A stretch of 64,000 bases of DNA from Diphasiastrum complanatum (lineage: Eukaryota > Streptophyta > Lycopodiopsida > Lycopodiales > Lycopodiaceae), in contig CM055099.1 in NCBI GenBank assembly GCA_029204225.1, positions 52,033,298 to 52,097,297 of the forward strand. The letters run 5' to 3'. Both the position numbers and the translations under genes were made by a program. The notes beneath the pieces are model-generated. The model saw only the letters and a program-made list of their open reading frames with translations, was not told the DNA's origin and did not search any database. Of the stretch, positions 11,143 through 22,360 are shown piece by piece. The stretch's first letter is position 1, and each line of letters begins with the position of its first letter.

Positions 11143-14100
11143 TCACGCTGCCAATGATAAAACCGTCCTCATAGTAGTAGACTTAGCAACTGGTGCAAAA
11201 GTTTTTTCATAGTTAATCCCTTCCAGTTGAGCATAACCTTTTACCACCAATCTTGCTTTATGTTTATCTATAAAGTCATTTGATTTGTACTTAGTTGTAT
11301 AGACCCACTTGCATCCAATGGCCTTTTTACTTGTAGGTAACCGAACAAGTCTCCAAGTCTTGTTCTTCATGATTGAGTCGTACTCCTCATCCATAGCTTT
11401 CCTCCAAATATCCTCTTTTTCAGCCTCTCTGAAAGTAGATTGATCCTTGGTTTCCAATACTGTGGCCATATATGCAAAATGTACATCCCCGTCTTCATGA
11501 TGATCCTCCTGTCAAACCTCCTGTTGATCTTGATCTTCATGATGATCCTACTGTCGATCCTGATCTTCATGTTGTTTTTCAAGTCTAGCCGATCTCCTAG
11601 TCCCATGTGTACTGGACTCTCCCTATTCTATAATGACACTATCCTTGATAGTTTCATAGTACCATCTAGGTAATCTTCTAGCTTCTAATGTAGGATGCTT
11701 CCTGCTTGGTGAAGTAGGAGGTGAATAAGTATCCCATATACTTGATCTCTCCTTCCTCTTTCCTTTCTCAACCAAGGTCACTCTATACTTAGATTGGTGT
11801 AGGCGATACATGTGTCGATTTAGGCTCTTGTAATGACTCATCACACAAGATAGGAATTCCTCCCTCTTGCTTCCTATCATAAGATATCTCTGTATCTTTA
11901 TGAATTCCGTCTTCATCAAAGATTACATCCCTGCTTATGATGACTTTCTTACCCTCCAAGTCATACAACTTGTATCCTTCCCTTGACTATCATATCCAAG
12001 GAATAAACACTTGGTCGCCTTAGAATCTAATTTGATCTTGGAATCCTTAGGTATGTGAGCATAAGCATTACTTCCAAACACTCTCAAATGACTTACATCT
12101 GGTTTTTGACTCGTGTAAGCTTCCTCTGGAGTCCAATTCTTTACAATCTTTGTAGGACTTCGATTCAAAAGATGAAGCGCCGTCTTGATTGCTCCACCCC
12201 AAAACATATTTGGAAGATTTTTATTCTTGAGCATACTCCTCACAATTTCTACTATAGACTGGTTCTTTCTTTCCGGAACTCCATTTTGTTGGTGCGTGTC
12301 CATGTTTGCAAATTGTCTCTTTATACCATGATCCTTGCAAAAGTCCCGAAATTCTGAGAAATATACTCTCTTTGTCCGGGCGAAGTATCTTGATTTGTCT
12401 ATCTGTTTCTTTCCCCACCTATGTCTTAAACCATGTGAAATACTTGAACGCTTCACCCTAGATACATGTCTTCCTAGAATAGTCATCCACAAAAGATTGA
12501 GTTCTCATAGGACCACACAAATCTGTATGAACAAGTTCTAGAATATTTCTCGCCTTGTATGTACTAGGTGAAAATTTCTTCATATGATGCTTGCCTAAGA
12601 CACAGCGTTTACAAACCTTGTGATCATAAACAACTTGAGGTAAATCTATAACCATGTTTATTTCCTCAAGACTTGTAGACTTTTGTAATTCAGATGTCCA
12701 AACCTTTCGTGCCATAACTTACTCACTGATCCAATATCCGCAACACTTGCATGATGATCCACCACCTGAGCCTGAAGTTTGTACAATCTTCTTGCAAGTA
12801 TGCCTCAACTACTACTTCATTATCTTTCTTCTTGATGAGATACCGCGCTTCATCAAACTGCACCACCACGTGTTGCTTCGCAATAGCTGATACTGAGAGT
12901 AAGTTTTTCTTGATTCCTGGTACATAAAGCACGTCCTTTATGTCTCCAATCTTCCTTCAAGGTAGTTGAACTTGTACTTTACCAACTCCCTTTATATTGT
13001 ATGTGTAGTTGTCTCCCAACTTCACATTTAATCCATCATCTAATTTTTGAAAATTAGATACCACTCCCGCCTAGGTGTCATATGCTTCGAAGCTCTTGGA
13101 TCAATGAACCAATAGTCTTCTTCCTTCGAGAAGCCACCACTAGAAGATGTGGATGCGCCAAAAACAACTCATAGTCTTCAAGATCCAAAGCACTTAATTC
13201 TACATTAGATGCTTCTTCTTCTTTAGCAAAATTCTCATCGTGCTTTTTCTTGAACTTGTTGTGCCAACACTCCTTTGCATTATGCCCTAATTTGCCGCAA
13301 TTTCCCTTTCGAACTATTTTCTTGCCATCTTCTGATCGATTTGATTGATTCTCCTCTGTATCTAGCTGCTTCTTCTTCTTCTTCTTCCCTTTGCCACCCT
13401 TCTTGGAACTTTGCTCTTACTTCTTTGCCAGGAATGCCTGTTCCTTAAATTGTTCCCGTTGACAATATTTTGTCGTCTCATTTCTTCCTGTAGTAAGATG
13501 ACATGCAGCTCATCGAAAGAAGGCCTCGTCTCTCTTAATGATAGCATCACCACAAAGTTCTGATAAGCCAAAGGTAGACTATTAAGCACAATGGATACCG
13601 ACACTGAATCTTGAACAGTTTCTCCAACTGCAATAAGTTGTCCTCTCAAATCTTTCACCCGAGAAAAGTAGTCCGTTACTGATTCACCTGTGCCCATCTT
13701 GAATGTGTGCAGTTTATTAGTCAAGAACAAGATTCATGATCGATATACAATCTCGTACAAGTTCTTTAGTATATCCCAAGCCTCCTCGGGTCCGGTAGCA
13801 TCTCTGATGTGAGAAATGATCATATCTCTAACTGACAAGTTGATGATATGATGAGCTTTTCTCCTACGTCTCTGATACTCCTGCAACTCCTTGTTAGTAT
13901 CTGCCATTATATTCGTCTTTATAGCCTGATTTTTCAAGCAATCAGTATCTTTTCAAATTTAATCAATTTTTTTTTTAGAAATCAGTTGTCAAAAACCCTT
14001 CAAAATTCTGAAATAGCTGTGATCCAGTCTGTTTTTGACACAGCAGTGATCAGGTCTGACACAACAGTGTTCTGATCTGTTTCTCTTAGCAACCTGACTG

Positions 14101-14522
14101 TTTCTAGCGCAACGACCTGTCAGCGATCTGCCTGTTTCTGATCTATTTCAGCAGTGGATATACTGATCTGTATCTCTGTGATCTGCAGACAGCAATAAAT
14201 TGAATCTGCCAAGTCTTTTCTTTAGAGATGAAATCAGATTTGTATATAGGGATCAAGATTCAGGCAGCAAACAACTGCAATTTGCGAACTCCAGCAGCAA
14301 CAAAGTGTTCTACAAACAACGATCAGCCTCCATCAAACAGTAGACAACAACAGTTCGGATCTGCTTTCTACAAGTGATCAACAAGTTTGATTGCAGCGAA
14401 CTGATCTTCTGATAGGTCTGATCTCCCAACATCCAGTCAACGATCTGTTCCTCCAAACTTCTACTTGCGATCCTGCAAAAGCAGACTCTCTTTCTCGCAC
14501 AAAAAAGCCTGCTTTGATATCA
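11143..14522 (-). mobile_element. Truncated Ty1/copia retrotransposon (gag to early RT)
   Basis: Read on the minus strand from the primer-binding site at 14522, the order is gag, protease, GAG-pre-integrase, integrase and the start of reverse transcriptase. Gag is at 13937-13362 (UBN2-type, interrupted by a stop at 13731-13733). A zinc knuckle is near 13255-13325 (GNCGKLGHNAKEC). A degraded protease is near 13110, where the usual DSGAS reads DPRAS. GAG-pre-integrase follows at 12932-12600 (CKRCVLGKHH). Integrase is at about 12560-11935 (QQNGVPERKN and LNRSPTK). RT is at 11469-11143. Many frameshifts and stops are present. RT ends at FAPVAKSTTMRTVLSLAA, before the catalytic YVDD, and joins hAT sequence directly with no 3' LTR. 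Dead element. Confidence 0.9.
14511..14522 (-). other. Copia primer-binding site (variant)
   Basis: The minus strand reads TGATATCAAAGC, a one-base variant of the plant copia TGGTATCAAAGC type complementary to initiator-Met tRNA. It defines the 5' end of the element to its left. The LTR side begins at 14523 with TGTCAGAATT on the plus strand. Confidence 0.8.
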
Positions 14523-15270
14523 TGTCAGAATTTGCCATACAAATTCTAGATGGAATTACTAGTCCTAGTAGCACTCACACAAACCAAGCATAGAGATTAA
14601 AGAGAATTCAGATTATAGAAGAATTGAGCAAAACTTTAAAACTTTGGAATAAGATTGTGGTGGGGCACCAGCCTCCTTTCTCTAATCTATGTGAAAAGCT
14701 AAAAGCATAAAGCAAATAGCAAAAGACAAAAAGCTATTTGCTAATATTTTACTACCTATATTGGGTAAAAGCCCAAGATGTATTCCTAAATAGTAAACCA
14801 AGTCCTAATCTATTGCCCACCTACATGCATGAAAAAATGACTTACTATAAATAGTAATGACCCCCTATAATGCGATTTACTAAAAATACCCCCTCCTTGT
14901 GTCAGTCCATCCATTTGATATGATGGCGCACCCATGCCTGTTTCGGGTTTGTGATGGAGCACATAATGCACATGAGTCATTAATGAGTCAATGACAATTG
15001 TCAAAGTCAAGACTCACAACTCATTGCGAAATAATAAATATCAGATAAAGTTTAAATAATGACCTTACTACTTAGTCAATTAGCAGCCAGCCTATTGGAA
15101 GTAGACAATCTAAAGTTAAAACTTAAAACCTTGAACAAAAGAGTTAAAGCTTTCAACTTGAAATTGACCTCTGTTAAATCTTTCACCATGTCTTTCTGTG
15201 ATATGCATAGGCGCAACTGCTCTGCTATCTGATTTTCTACTGATTCTGGTTCCTCAGTTTGCGGTTTTGG
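14523..15270 (-). mobile_element. Copia 5' LTR and unassigned insert
   Basis: The sequence from 14523 rightwards must begin with the 5' LTR of the adjacent copia element (minus orientation), since it abuts the primer-binding site. I cannot define its outer edge because no second LTR is present; 14.7-14.9 kb is plausible. From about 14.9 to 15.27 kb the sequence matches neither the copia nor the hAT relic; a 67-codon minus-strand frame at 15076-15279 has no recognisable domain. Confidence 0.5.
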
Positions 15271-15279
15271 ACTGACCAT

Positions 15280-16083
15280 AAGCTCAGATGCCCAAAATAT
15301 GAAAAGTGGAGAGTGTGGTAGGATTAGGGTTTAGTGTATGTGTGGTCCATGACTTCTTGATAGGCTCTAGTGTCCTATCTACGGAGTTCCGCTCAGCAAT
15401 CAGTTCCCTCGTCCTCGGCTGCTCCATGGTTTGTCTCTCCTACTCAGAATCGATCTTGGAAACATATGCTTCATCATTTGCCTCCAAGCAGGGTCTTAGC
15501 CACATGAAGGGGGAGATTGCACAAGTAGAAATGTTGTTCTTCGATTGCTGAACTTTTGCAACGTAACCATCTCTTCCAGTAGACCTAGGTGGACGAACTT
15601 GGCTCATTGCCCTTCGCCCACCACCTCTGCTAGTGCCACTAGTCCTCAAAGGGCATAATGCGAATTGTAGTGGGCCGTGATGATTAAGCATCCGCAAAGG
15701 AGCCACATTTAACAATTTACTTGAGAAAATTAATAATGAGTCATGACACATACAGTACGACATCGGATGTACGTATAATCTCAATTTTCATTTTAAACTA
15801 TAGGTATACCATATTAGGGCTTGTGCAACAAATTGAATGAGTTTCAATTTTGATTTACGACCATGAAGTTCGAACGTTGATGGTTGAACTATCAACACTG
15901 AACAATGTCAAGACTCATGTTATAATTTGCTAACCTGGGTCGAAGTAGTAGCATTTGACTATGAAGGTATCAACAGTGAGGCTAGTGCATCCGTGTAGCC
16001 TCCGATATCATATCCACACAATCAAAGTAGGTGCGCCTTTATTCTCACAGGGCCACCACCTCTTTGTGCCCGAGGTTCCATAA
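15280..16083 (-). pseudogene. hAT transposase, N-terminal part (relic)
   Basis: Minus-strand blocks match the N-terminal half of plant BED/DUF659 hAT-like transposases. 16083-15955 encodes MEPRAQRGGGPVRIKAHLL, the end of a BED zinc-finger-type exon (the GG-x-R-I-K-x-H-L core), interrupted by a stop. 15784-15555 covers a Gly/Arg-rich linker and STGRDGYVAKVQQ. 15550-15490 in another frame gives HFYLCNLPLHVAKT, the well-conserved start of the transposase core. 15440-15320 gives TRELIAERNSVDRTLEPIKK, the conserved linker before DUF659. The expected SDGW block is missing, so the central DUF659 catalytic region is lost. Multiple stops and frameshifts make it non-functional. It is the partner of the C-terminal blocks at 9.6-11.1 kb. 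Confidence 0.75.
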
Positions 16084-16089
16084 CCTGCA

Positions 16090-19050
16090 ACAGTGGTGAC
16101 ATTCATGCTCTTACAATGGAGCCCTATCCCTCTGCATGTTCCTCTAAACCCTAAACTAACAATAGTTTCTAAATTCTAGCACTAACCTCACCGTGGCTAG
16201 TAACTAGTAATCACACACTGCTAACTACTAACTAGTCTAGATTCTAAGTTCTACTACATTTTAACACTAATTACTAATTAGTAATTACTAACACACAATA
16301 TAGATTCTAACTTCTATGTTCTAACAAGGATAATCAACTTGTAAATCCTAAGTTCTTAACCTAAATTCTCTCCTTTCGAGTTTCAAGCACACTCACAGGC
16401 ACATCTGTAATTTATCATGCATTCATCCCAAAACTGGCCTCACAAATTCCCTCTCATCAACTAGTCAGAATTAAGAACTTAGAAACATGTTCTCTCTCTA
16501 CTTCACACCCTCTCTCCACCCCCCCCGCTCTCTCTCATGGAACTATTCTTGGTAGTGGGCACGTTGTAAAAATCAATATTCCAAGAGGGCCAATTCGTAC
16601 TTGGAAATCTGATTCGAATGGTCCGTTTCAAAGCGGTGATTCATCCAACAAATCGTGATTCGATAAAACATTGCATTTGACACATCAAGCACGTGAATTT
16701 TTCATATGAAATTATTGAGTTAGAGATAAGTCAACAAGTTGAAGAGATTTGACAAACCTTTAGTTGAAAGGGAAAACTAAAAATCTTTTTTGATTTGCTA
16801 AACATTAATCCTTGTTATAGTAGGACCACATCCGCATGAGATTATTTTAGAAGCATATTAGATGTGTATGTAGGAGTAGTACATCTTTTATGTGATTGAC
16901 TATGATAATAGTTCTTGGTAACATACTAGAGATGAAATTCAATACTTGTACCATTTATTTGATGAATTGATACTAATATCTTATAGTAGATTTGCTAGTT
17001 GAAATTAGTCATTGAATGCATGATCGATATTGCGATTTTGTTGAAGACTTCACTTTGGTTTTCTAGGTATTTATGCCACCTCCAAAGTGCATCAATGTGC
17101 ACTTACGAAGTCTCTCTTGATGAAGATATTTGCATCAATGACATAATGTAGGATGGAGATTTGACATTCTAAGCATATGCCATGTTTGTCACCATAAAGT
17201 GTCTCAACGATCTCAATCAAATTATCATCTAACATGTAGCCCTCGCTTTGTCCAATGTTGTTGTGTAAACCATGTATGTTAAAGGATATCCCTTGTAATG
17301 ACAAACGTCTTTTCCTCTTTTCTGTGCAATATCATTGGCACCAATTTGACTCTTGTCAGAGATAAAATTTCAACCCTTCGCATCAAACTGTTAAGCACAA
17401 TGAGTTGTGTCCTTCACCTTATAATTTCTTTGCACTGTGAAGTTTGAAAAATCAACTTGATATTTTCTAGCATCTAGTTTCCTATTAGCCTTAAAGTTTT
17501 ATTGGCAACAAGACATAAGTTGGATGGTGTAGCTAAAAGGGTGATTGAGAGTTTATCTACACCATTTATTGAATTTGTATGTGATTCATGTATGATGGTG
17601 TGTTGATGTGAGGAACGTTTTAGAATGTTAAAAGGAATTTTATGCCAAAAATTCATTGGATAGGCAATATGCATCCTTTTCAATTCTTCTTTTGAGTAAG
17701 ACATTATACGTTCAAATCATTTTTTGAAGTAGTTGCGAGGGTAAGGCTCTTATAAATTGTTTTGAGGTCTTAACTTCAAGTGAATCATTAGTATGTAATG
17801 GAGCCACCACTCCGCTATCGAGCATTGCAAATACTTGTTTCATAGTTGTTGGCATCCAATACTTGAGTTTGCATGATAGAAACAATGAGCTCTTCATTGG
17901 ATTAAAGTGAAACTATTGTGGATATTTTTGTGAGGAGTTGCAAAATCAATAGGCGCATGAACAATTACGTGACACATCAAAATTGTTTAGCCATAAGGTG
18001 TTGTGAGTTGGAACTTGAAAACATTGTGGACATGGTTTAATTCCTTTGGATATTTTGGTGGTTTAGATTACTCCAATTCTGAAGGGTCGAGAGCAAATGC
18101 GCGGCCCAACGGATGATCCAGAACCGTATAGCCAGATTTTTGAGGTGAATTATAGTCACAAACATTTGCATATGTTTTGAGAACAATTTTTCAATTTGTC
18201 AATTTAAGCCATAGGCTGAAGGTGAAAATTTGATACAATGCTCTCTTTTTGAATTTGGTTAGGCATTTATCCAAGATAGGCACATTATGAAGCTCATCAA
18301 GAGACTTTCTTTGAAATTTGTGTAAGTTTTTCAATTAGAATGTAGTTTTGTCTTTGAGGGTCTTGTCAAAGCAATATTTTTTATTGTTAGATAGAGATTT
18401 GAGACCTTCAAGGCTTTTGGTGGAGAATTTATAGGATTGAAGGTGATTATTAAAATACTTTATTTTGATAGACCTAGTTGAAATTAGTTGTTGACGTGAT
18501 TTAGACCATAGTTCCACGTTTTGTTGTATGTGTACGTTTTGTTGTATGTGTACGAAACAAAACATCTTTTGCACCTATGGAATGTAAAAAAAACTTGAAT
18601 TAATTGTTATTAGGGATCTCCAAAGTCGAGAGACTCCCATCTTTGTATGATTGTGTCAAGGAGAGGAGGTCTTTAAAGAACCAAAGTAAGAGGTGGTAAG
18701 TGTCAATGAAAGTTGCATACTCATTTGCCATGTGCCGCATACTCATAGGTTTTTAGGAGGTTTTGATTTGTGTGCCATGTTGTTTATGTATTTTGGTGTT
18801 TTCATGTGTCTTTGAGTATGTACCACCATTTTACAATAAAGTAGGTTGTACCAAACATATTCAGGCCATTACTTCTGCAATGGTCGAGATTGTCTTGTTT
18901 TACTGTGCATGATATTATATTTTCAGTTTTTTCACATTTTTGGCACTTCACTAATTTTTGACTTACCCTTCAGATTATAAAACTGATATTCAAGAAATAT
19001 AACATCTCTACTAATAAAAATCTTCTTTGTCAAAAATGAAGGTTATAAGT
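16090..19050. other. Unassigned AT-rich DNA
   Basis: No gene or clear transposon domain found. Short minus-strand frames at 17092-17304, 17474-17704, 17712-17897 and 18335-18574 show no motif I recognise. 16090-16640 may include the outer end of the hAT element, but I could not find matching terminal inverted repeats. A 19-bp direct repeat (ACGTTTTGTTGTATGTGT) lies at about 18517-18552. Confidence 0.4.
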
Positions 19051-19059
19051 TTCGTATTC

Positions 19060-19330
19060 ATATCCTACAAAAAAGACTTAGTGCTAGAATCATCTATCTT
19101 TTTTCTAAGTTATGTAGGAACTTGTGCAAAGACAATACAACCAAAAATTTTGTAGTTTTTGATTGATGGTTTAGAACCTGTCCAAACCTCGTTTAGTGTT
19201 TTGTCCACCAACACCTTGGTCGTACCTCGATTTTGAATGTATGTTGCTATGATTTTTTTGAAAGTTTTGAATCATTTCACTTTATAGATAAAGTCACTTC
19301 TAGTGCACTCTAGGTTTGGAAGTATGATTC
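19060..19330 (-). pseudogene. Copia integrase C-terminal scrap
   Basis: On the minus strand, 19255-19080 encodes a degenerate copia integrase C-terminal region: KTLNEVWTGSKPSIKNYKIF followed by GCIVFAQVPT. It corresponds to the conserved 'TPYEAWxGRKPSVxHLRxFGCxAY' stretch of plant copia elements. A stop follows shortly, and a recognisable catalytic core or RT is absent. A small old fragment. Confidence 0.7.
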
Positions 19331-19991
19331 TAGATAGTCAAGATACTATAGACACTTTTTAGGTTATTTTACTAGCTTTTCTCACATTTGCACTTTTTTG
19401 TATCCTTTCTTTGAAACTTTTTGGATCATTTGAATATCCTCCTAAAGTGAGTTGCTTGTATCACATTTCACAACTCTCGCTTTGAATCCACGATTTCCAC
19501 CTTTTTCAAGATTTCGAGTATTGTTTTGTCTTGTGGCATTCTAGTAAATGAAAGTATTTGGCATGGTTGTGATGATTTCTTAACGTTTTCTCCCTTAATA
19601 ACATGCCTTTTAATGCTCTCTTAATTCAATCGACTTCTACACTATAACTCACATTACCACATTTGAGTTGGAAGAATGGTTCTTCGAACACTTTCACATG
19701 TATTTTTTTGACTCCCATCTTTTGTTGCAACATTCTATTACAACTTTCACTCCCTGTCTCTTTTATGTATAGATGTACTTTTTGTAAATGGAGAAATGTC
19801 TAGTGTCACTGGCTTGTGGTGAAAATGAAACTGTGAATTGAACTTTTGAGCCTTTGAGTCGCATGTTGCTTTGGTGTAGGGTACTGGGTTATTAATTAGG
19901 AGTGCTTGGGCTGACCTCCTAAGCAGGAGAGTTGACTAGTCAACATGACATGTGTCATATGCTCACTGGGACACTTGGTTTAGTGAATGAG

Positions 19992-20369
19992 TGACACATG
20001 TCAGGGTTGACCGATCAAACATGGCACATGTCACATGCTCACGAGGACACTTGGTCCAGTGTATGAGTGACACATGTCAATCTACTCACTTGCCTATGTG
20101 TTAGGGTATTGCCAAGTGGCAAGTGGCGACTATGGCCATGTGTTGACATTAGGATGGGTTGAGGATTGTGCATTAGTGAAGCCTAGAGGAGAGGCATTCC
20201 TCATCATAATCTATGCAACAAAGGTTGGGAGGAGACAAGGCAGCCAGCTCCACCTTCATGTCTTCTGATGTTTTTACATGCAGAGAAATCAATAGGGATT
20301 GAAGTTTTAGATCGCTGTGCATAGGATATGCTAGGTTTTGAGTAAGATTTCAGATTTGGAGTTTTGACA
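19992..20369 (+). repeat. Gypsy left LTR
   Basis: Shares long blocks with 21987-22360, for example ACATGTCAGGGTTGAC, GTGACACATGTCAATCTACT, GCATTCCTCATCATAATCTA and GTGCATAGGATATGCTAGG. It probably ends at TTTTGACA just before the primer-binding site. Its left side contains an extra imperfect duplication (about 19950-20075) of the GACACTTGG...TGAGTGACACATGTCA unit that the right LTR lacks. Confidence 0.8.
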
Positions 20370-20371
20370 TT

Positions 20372-20383
20372 TGGTGTCGAAGC
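20372..20383 (+). other. Gypsy primer-binding-site candidate
   Basis: TGGTGTCGAAGC starts two bases after the putative LTR end. The leading TGG would pair with the CCA of a tRNA 3' end. The tRNA species was not determined. Confidence 0.5.
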
Positions 20384-20650
20384 TGTGTTTTGGACATCAA
20401 GTTCCGCGGATGGACAGCTATGGGAAGGAGTTTCACAGCCCATTGTTGGAAATCCGGTCTGAAAATTTGCAAATTAGCCGTTTATTGAGCCATCGCTGCT
20501 CCGCCGACAGTCCCGCAGTCTGTCGCTACACTTAAGTAGCAGGTTGTAGACCAAAACACTGGAAAAACAGCCCAGGATTGCTCCTACGGACCATCTGCTC
20601 TTTGGTTGTCCATCATTGAGGTTCAGTTTGGGTGGTTGATCGCTGCTCCT

Positions 20651-20740
20651 ATAGCGTCAACCTTGGCTGCAACTTCCTTAATTTGTTGTAGAACTACTTC
20701 CATAGCGTCAACCTTGGCTGCAACTTCCTCAATCCTCAAT
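20651..20740 (+). repeat. Tandem pair, 51 bp period
   Basis: ATAGCGTCAACCTTGGCTGC plus AACTTCCT occurs at 20651 and again at 20702. On the minus strand the pair reads as repeated EVAAKVDA, a coiled-coil-like pattern typical of gypsy gag N-termini. The rest of this element reads on the plus strand. Confidence 0.75.
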
Positions 20741-21026
20741 ATCTCGGTACTAGAACCTTCCAACGGATCCATACTGGCTGTGGTAGGGTTCCACTCAACT
20801 GTAGATGGCTGTTTTCAGACAGGACAAGTCTACAACTAATTGAGTAGTTGAAGTCGGCAAGATCCCCACAAGAACTTAAAAGAGTCATTTGAACTATGGT
20901 AGCCACTGAACTTGTGACCGTTGACAAAGAAGCTGAACTTCCATCGAAAATAAGGAAATTGCCTTCAATTAAGGATCTTAAGCCGCACAGTTTACTGGTG
21001 TAGTTGTAGTACGCAATACGGATGTA

Positions 21027-21290
21027 GTGGAAAATTGGATTAAAAAATGGGAGAAAGCCTTTCAGATGTGTGGCATTGACGAAGATGATCAGAGAATTGC
21101 TGAAGCCACTTACCGCTTGCAAGAACCTGCACAACGTAGGTGGAGGAAGGTGGAGAAGGAAAATTTGGAAAACATATTATTTGCTAATGATAAAAAGAGC
21201 GAATTGTTAAAAAAGGAAATTGCATATTTGGGTTTTATATTGTCAGTTGATGGGATAAAACTAGATCCTCAAAAATTTGCTGCTCTTTAA
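21027..21290 (+). pseudogene. Gypsy gag-RT in-frame deletion fusion
   Basis: An 87-codon frame begins with a gypsy gag core (VENWIKKWEKAFQMC..., then ATYRLQEPAQRRW). It switches directly to the RT 'connection' segment (ENILFANDKKSELLKKEIAY, then LGFILSVDGIKLDP). Everything between, including protease and the RT catalytic YxDD, is missing. The join lies near 21155-21165 and keeps the frame. Confidence 0.8.
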
Positions 21291-21543
21291 GAAGCTTTCT
21301 TGAAATAGTTGTGTTTTATCATAAAGGTGTGAAAAATTGTTCACACGTAGTTGTACATTGACCGATATGTTGCAAAAGAATAAACGAAAAGAATGGACGA
21401 AGGTTCGGCAACAAAGTTTCGATGCGTTGAAATAGGATGTGGCTGACTTCGTCACTTCAAAAATTGTTGATTCTTAGAGACCATTTGTTGTTGAAACGGA
21501 TGCAAGTGACATTGCTCGATTTACTGGGAGCTTTTGGACAATT

Positions 21544-21855
21544 ATGGCCAAACTGGAAGTCCAATTGAGAATGAGCAGCACAGAGTATCCTGAAACGAAT
21601 GGCCAAACTGAGAGATTCATCCAAACCTTAGAGGATATGCTTAGGGCATTTGTTGGGGATAGGCAAACTCAGTGGGAGAAGTACTTGCCACTATTGGAGT
21701 TTGCTTACAATGACAAGCAAAATGTAAGTACTAAAATGAGTCCTTTCGATCTTAATTATGGTTTTAGGCCAGTTAGCGCTGTTACGGTAGGAATTTCTCA
21801 GAAAGTGCCTGGTGCGGCTAATTTCCTAACTCAAATGAATGAAATGTTTGGGTGA
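21544..21855 (+). pseudogene. Gypsy integrase fragment
   Basis: Encodes the end of the rve integrase core and what follows: YPETNGQTER, then LEDMLRAFVGDRQTQWEKYL, then LEFAYNDKQN and SPFDLNYGFRP. The catalytic Glu region of the D,D35E core (here the Q-T-E-R segment) remains, but the two upstream Asp positions are deleted. Frameshifts occur after 21855. Clear gypsy family membership. Confidence 0.85.
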
Positions 21856-21986
21856 GTGAAAGTTAATCTAAGTGAGCAATGGATCGAGCTAAGTCTTACG
21901 CTGATCAGCATCATAGAGAGTTAGTGGTAGGAGACATGGTGTTTCTCCAAGTACACAAGGACTCTAAGACCCTTTAGACGGACAAA

Positions 21987-22360
21987 TGTTACATGTCAGG
22001 GTTGACACGTATCAGATGCTCATTGGGACACTTGGTCAAGTGTATGAGTGACACATGTCAATCTACTCACTTGCCTATGTGTTAGGGTATTGCCAAGTGG
22101 CAAGTATCGATTGTGCTTGGGGTTGGCCATGTGTTGACATTACGATGGGTCAGGTTTAAGGGGTGCTTGAGATTGTGCATAAGTGAGCCTAGAGGGAGGC
22201 ATTCCTCATCATAATCTATGTAGCAAAGGTTGGGACAAGGCAGCCAGCTCCACCATGTTTCATTACTTTTGATGTTTGTACATAGGGATCGAAGTTTCAA
22301 ATTGCTGTGCATAGGATATGCTAGGATTTGAGTGAAGTTTCAGATTTGGAGTCTGACACA
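21987..22360 (+). repeat. Gypsy right LTR
   Basis: Partner of the left LTR, starting TGTTACATGTCAGGGTTGAC and ending GTCTGACACA. Several small indels separate the two copies, implying an old insertion. It lacks the extra duplication found at the left LTR's start. Confidence 0.75.

Larger units (their letters stand above)
19992..22360 (+). mobile_element. Internally deleted Ty3/gypsy element with LTR pair
   Basis: Two similar long repeats (about 19992-20369 and 21987-22360) flank a short interior in the same orientation. After the left LTR comes a primer-binding-site-like TGGTGTCGAAGC (20372-20383). The interior keeps a piece of gag and part of RT fused in one frame (21027-21290), then an integrase C-terminal core (21544-21855). 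The whole RT active site, RNase H and most of integrase are deleted, so it cannot be autonomous. Two-LTR structure, orientation and domain order agree with a gypsy element. The LTR edges are approximate. Confidence 0.85.

Noticed and set aside
20736-21134. 132-codon minus-strand ORF over the gypsy gag
   Set aside because: Antisense to the clear plus-strand gag fragment; no recognised domain.
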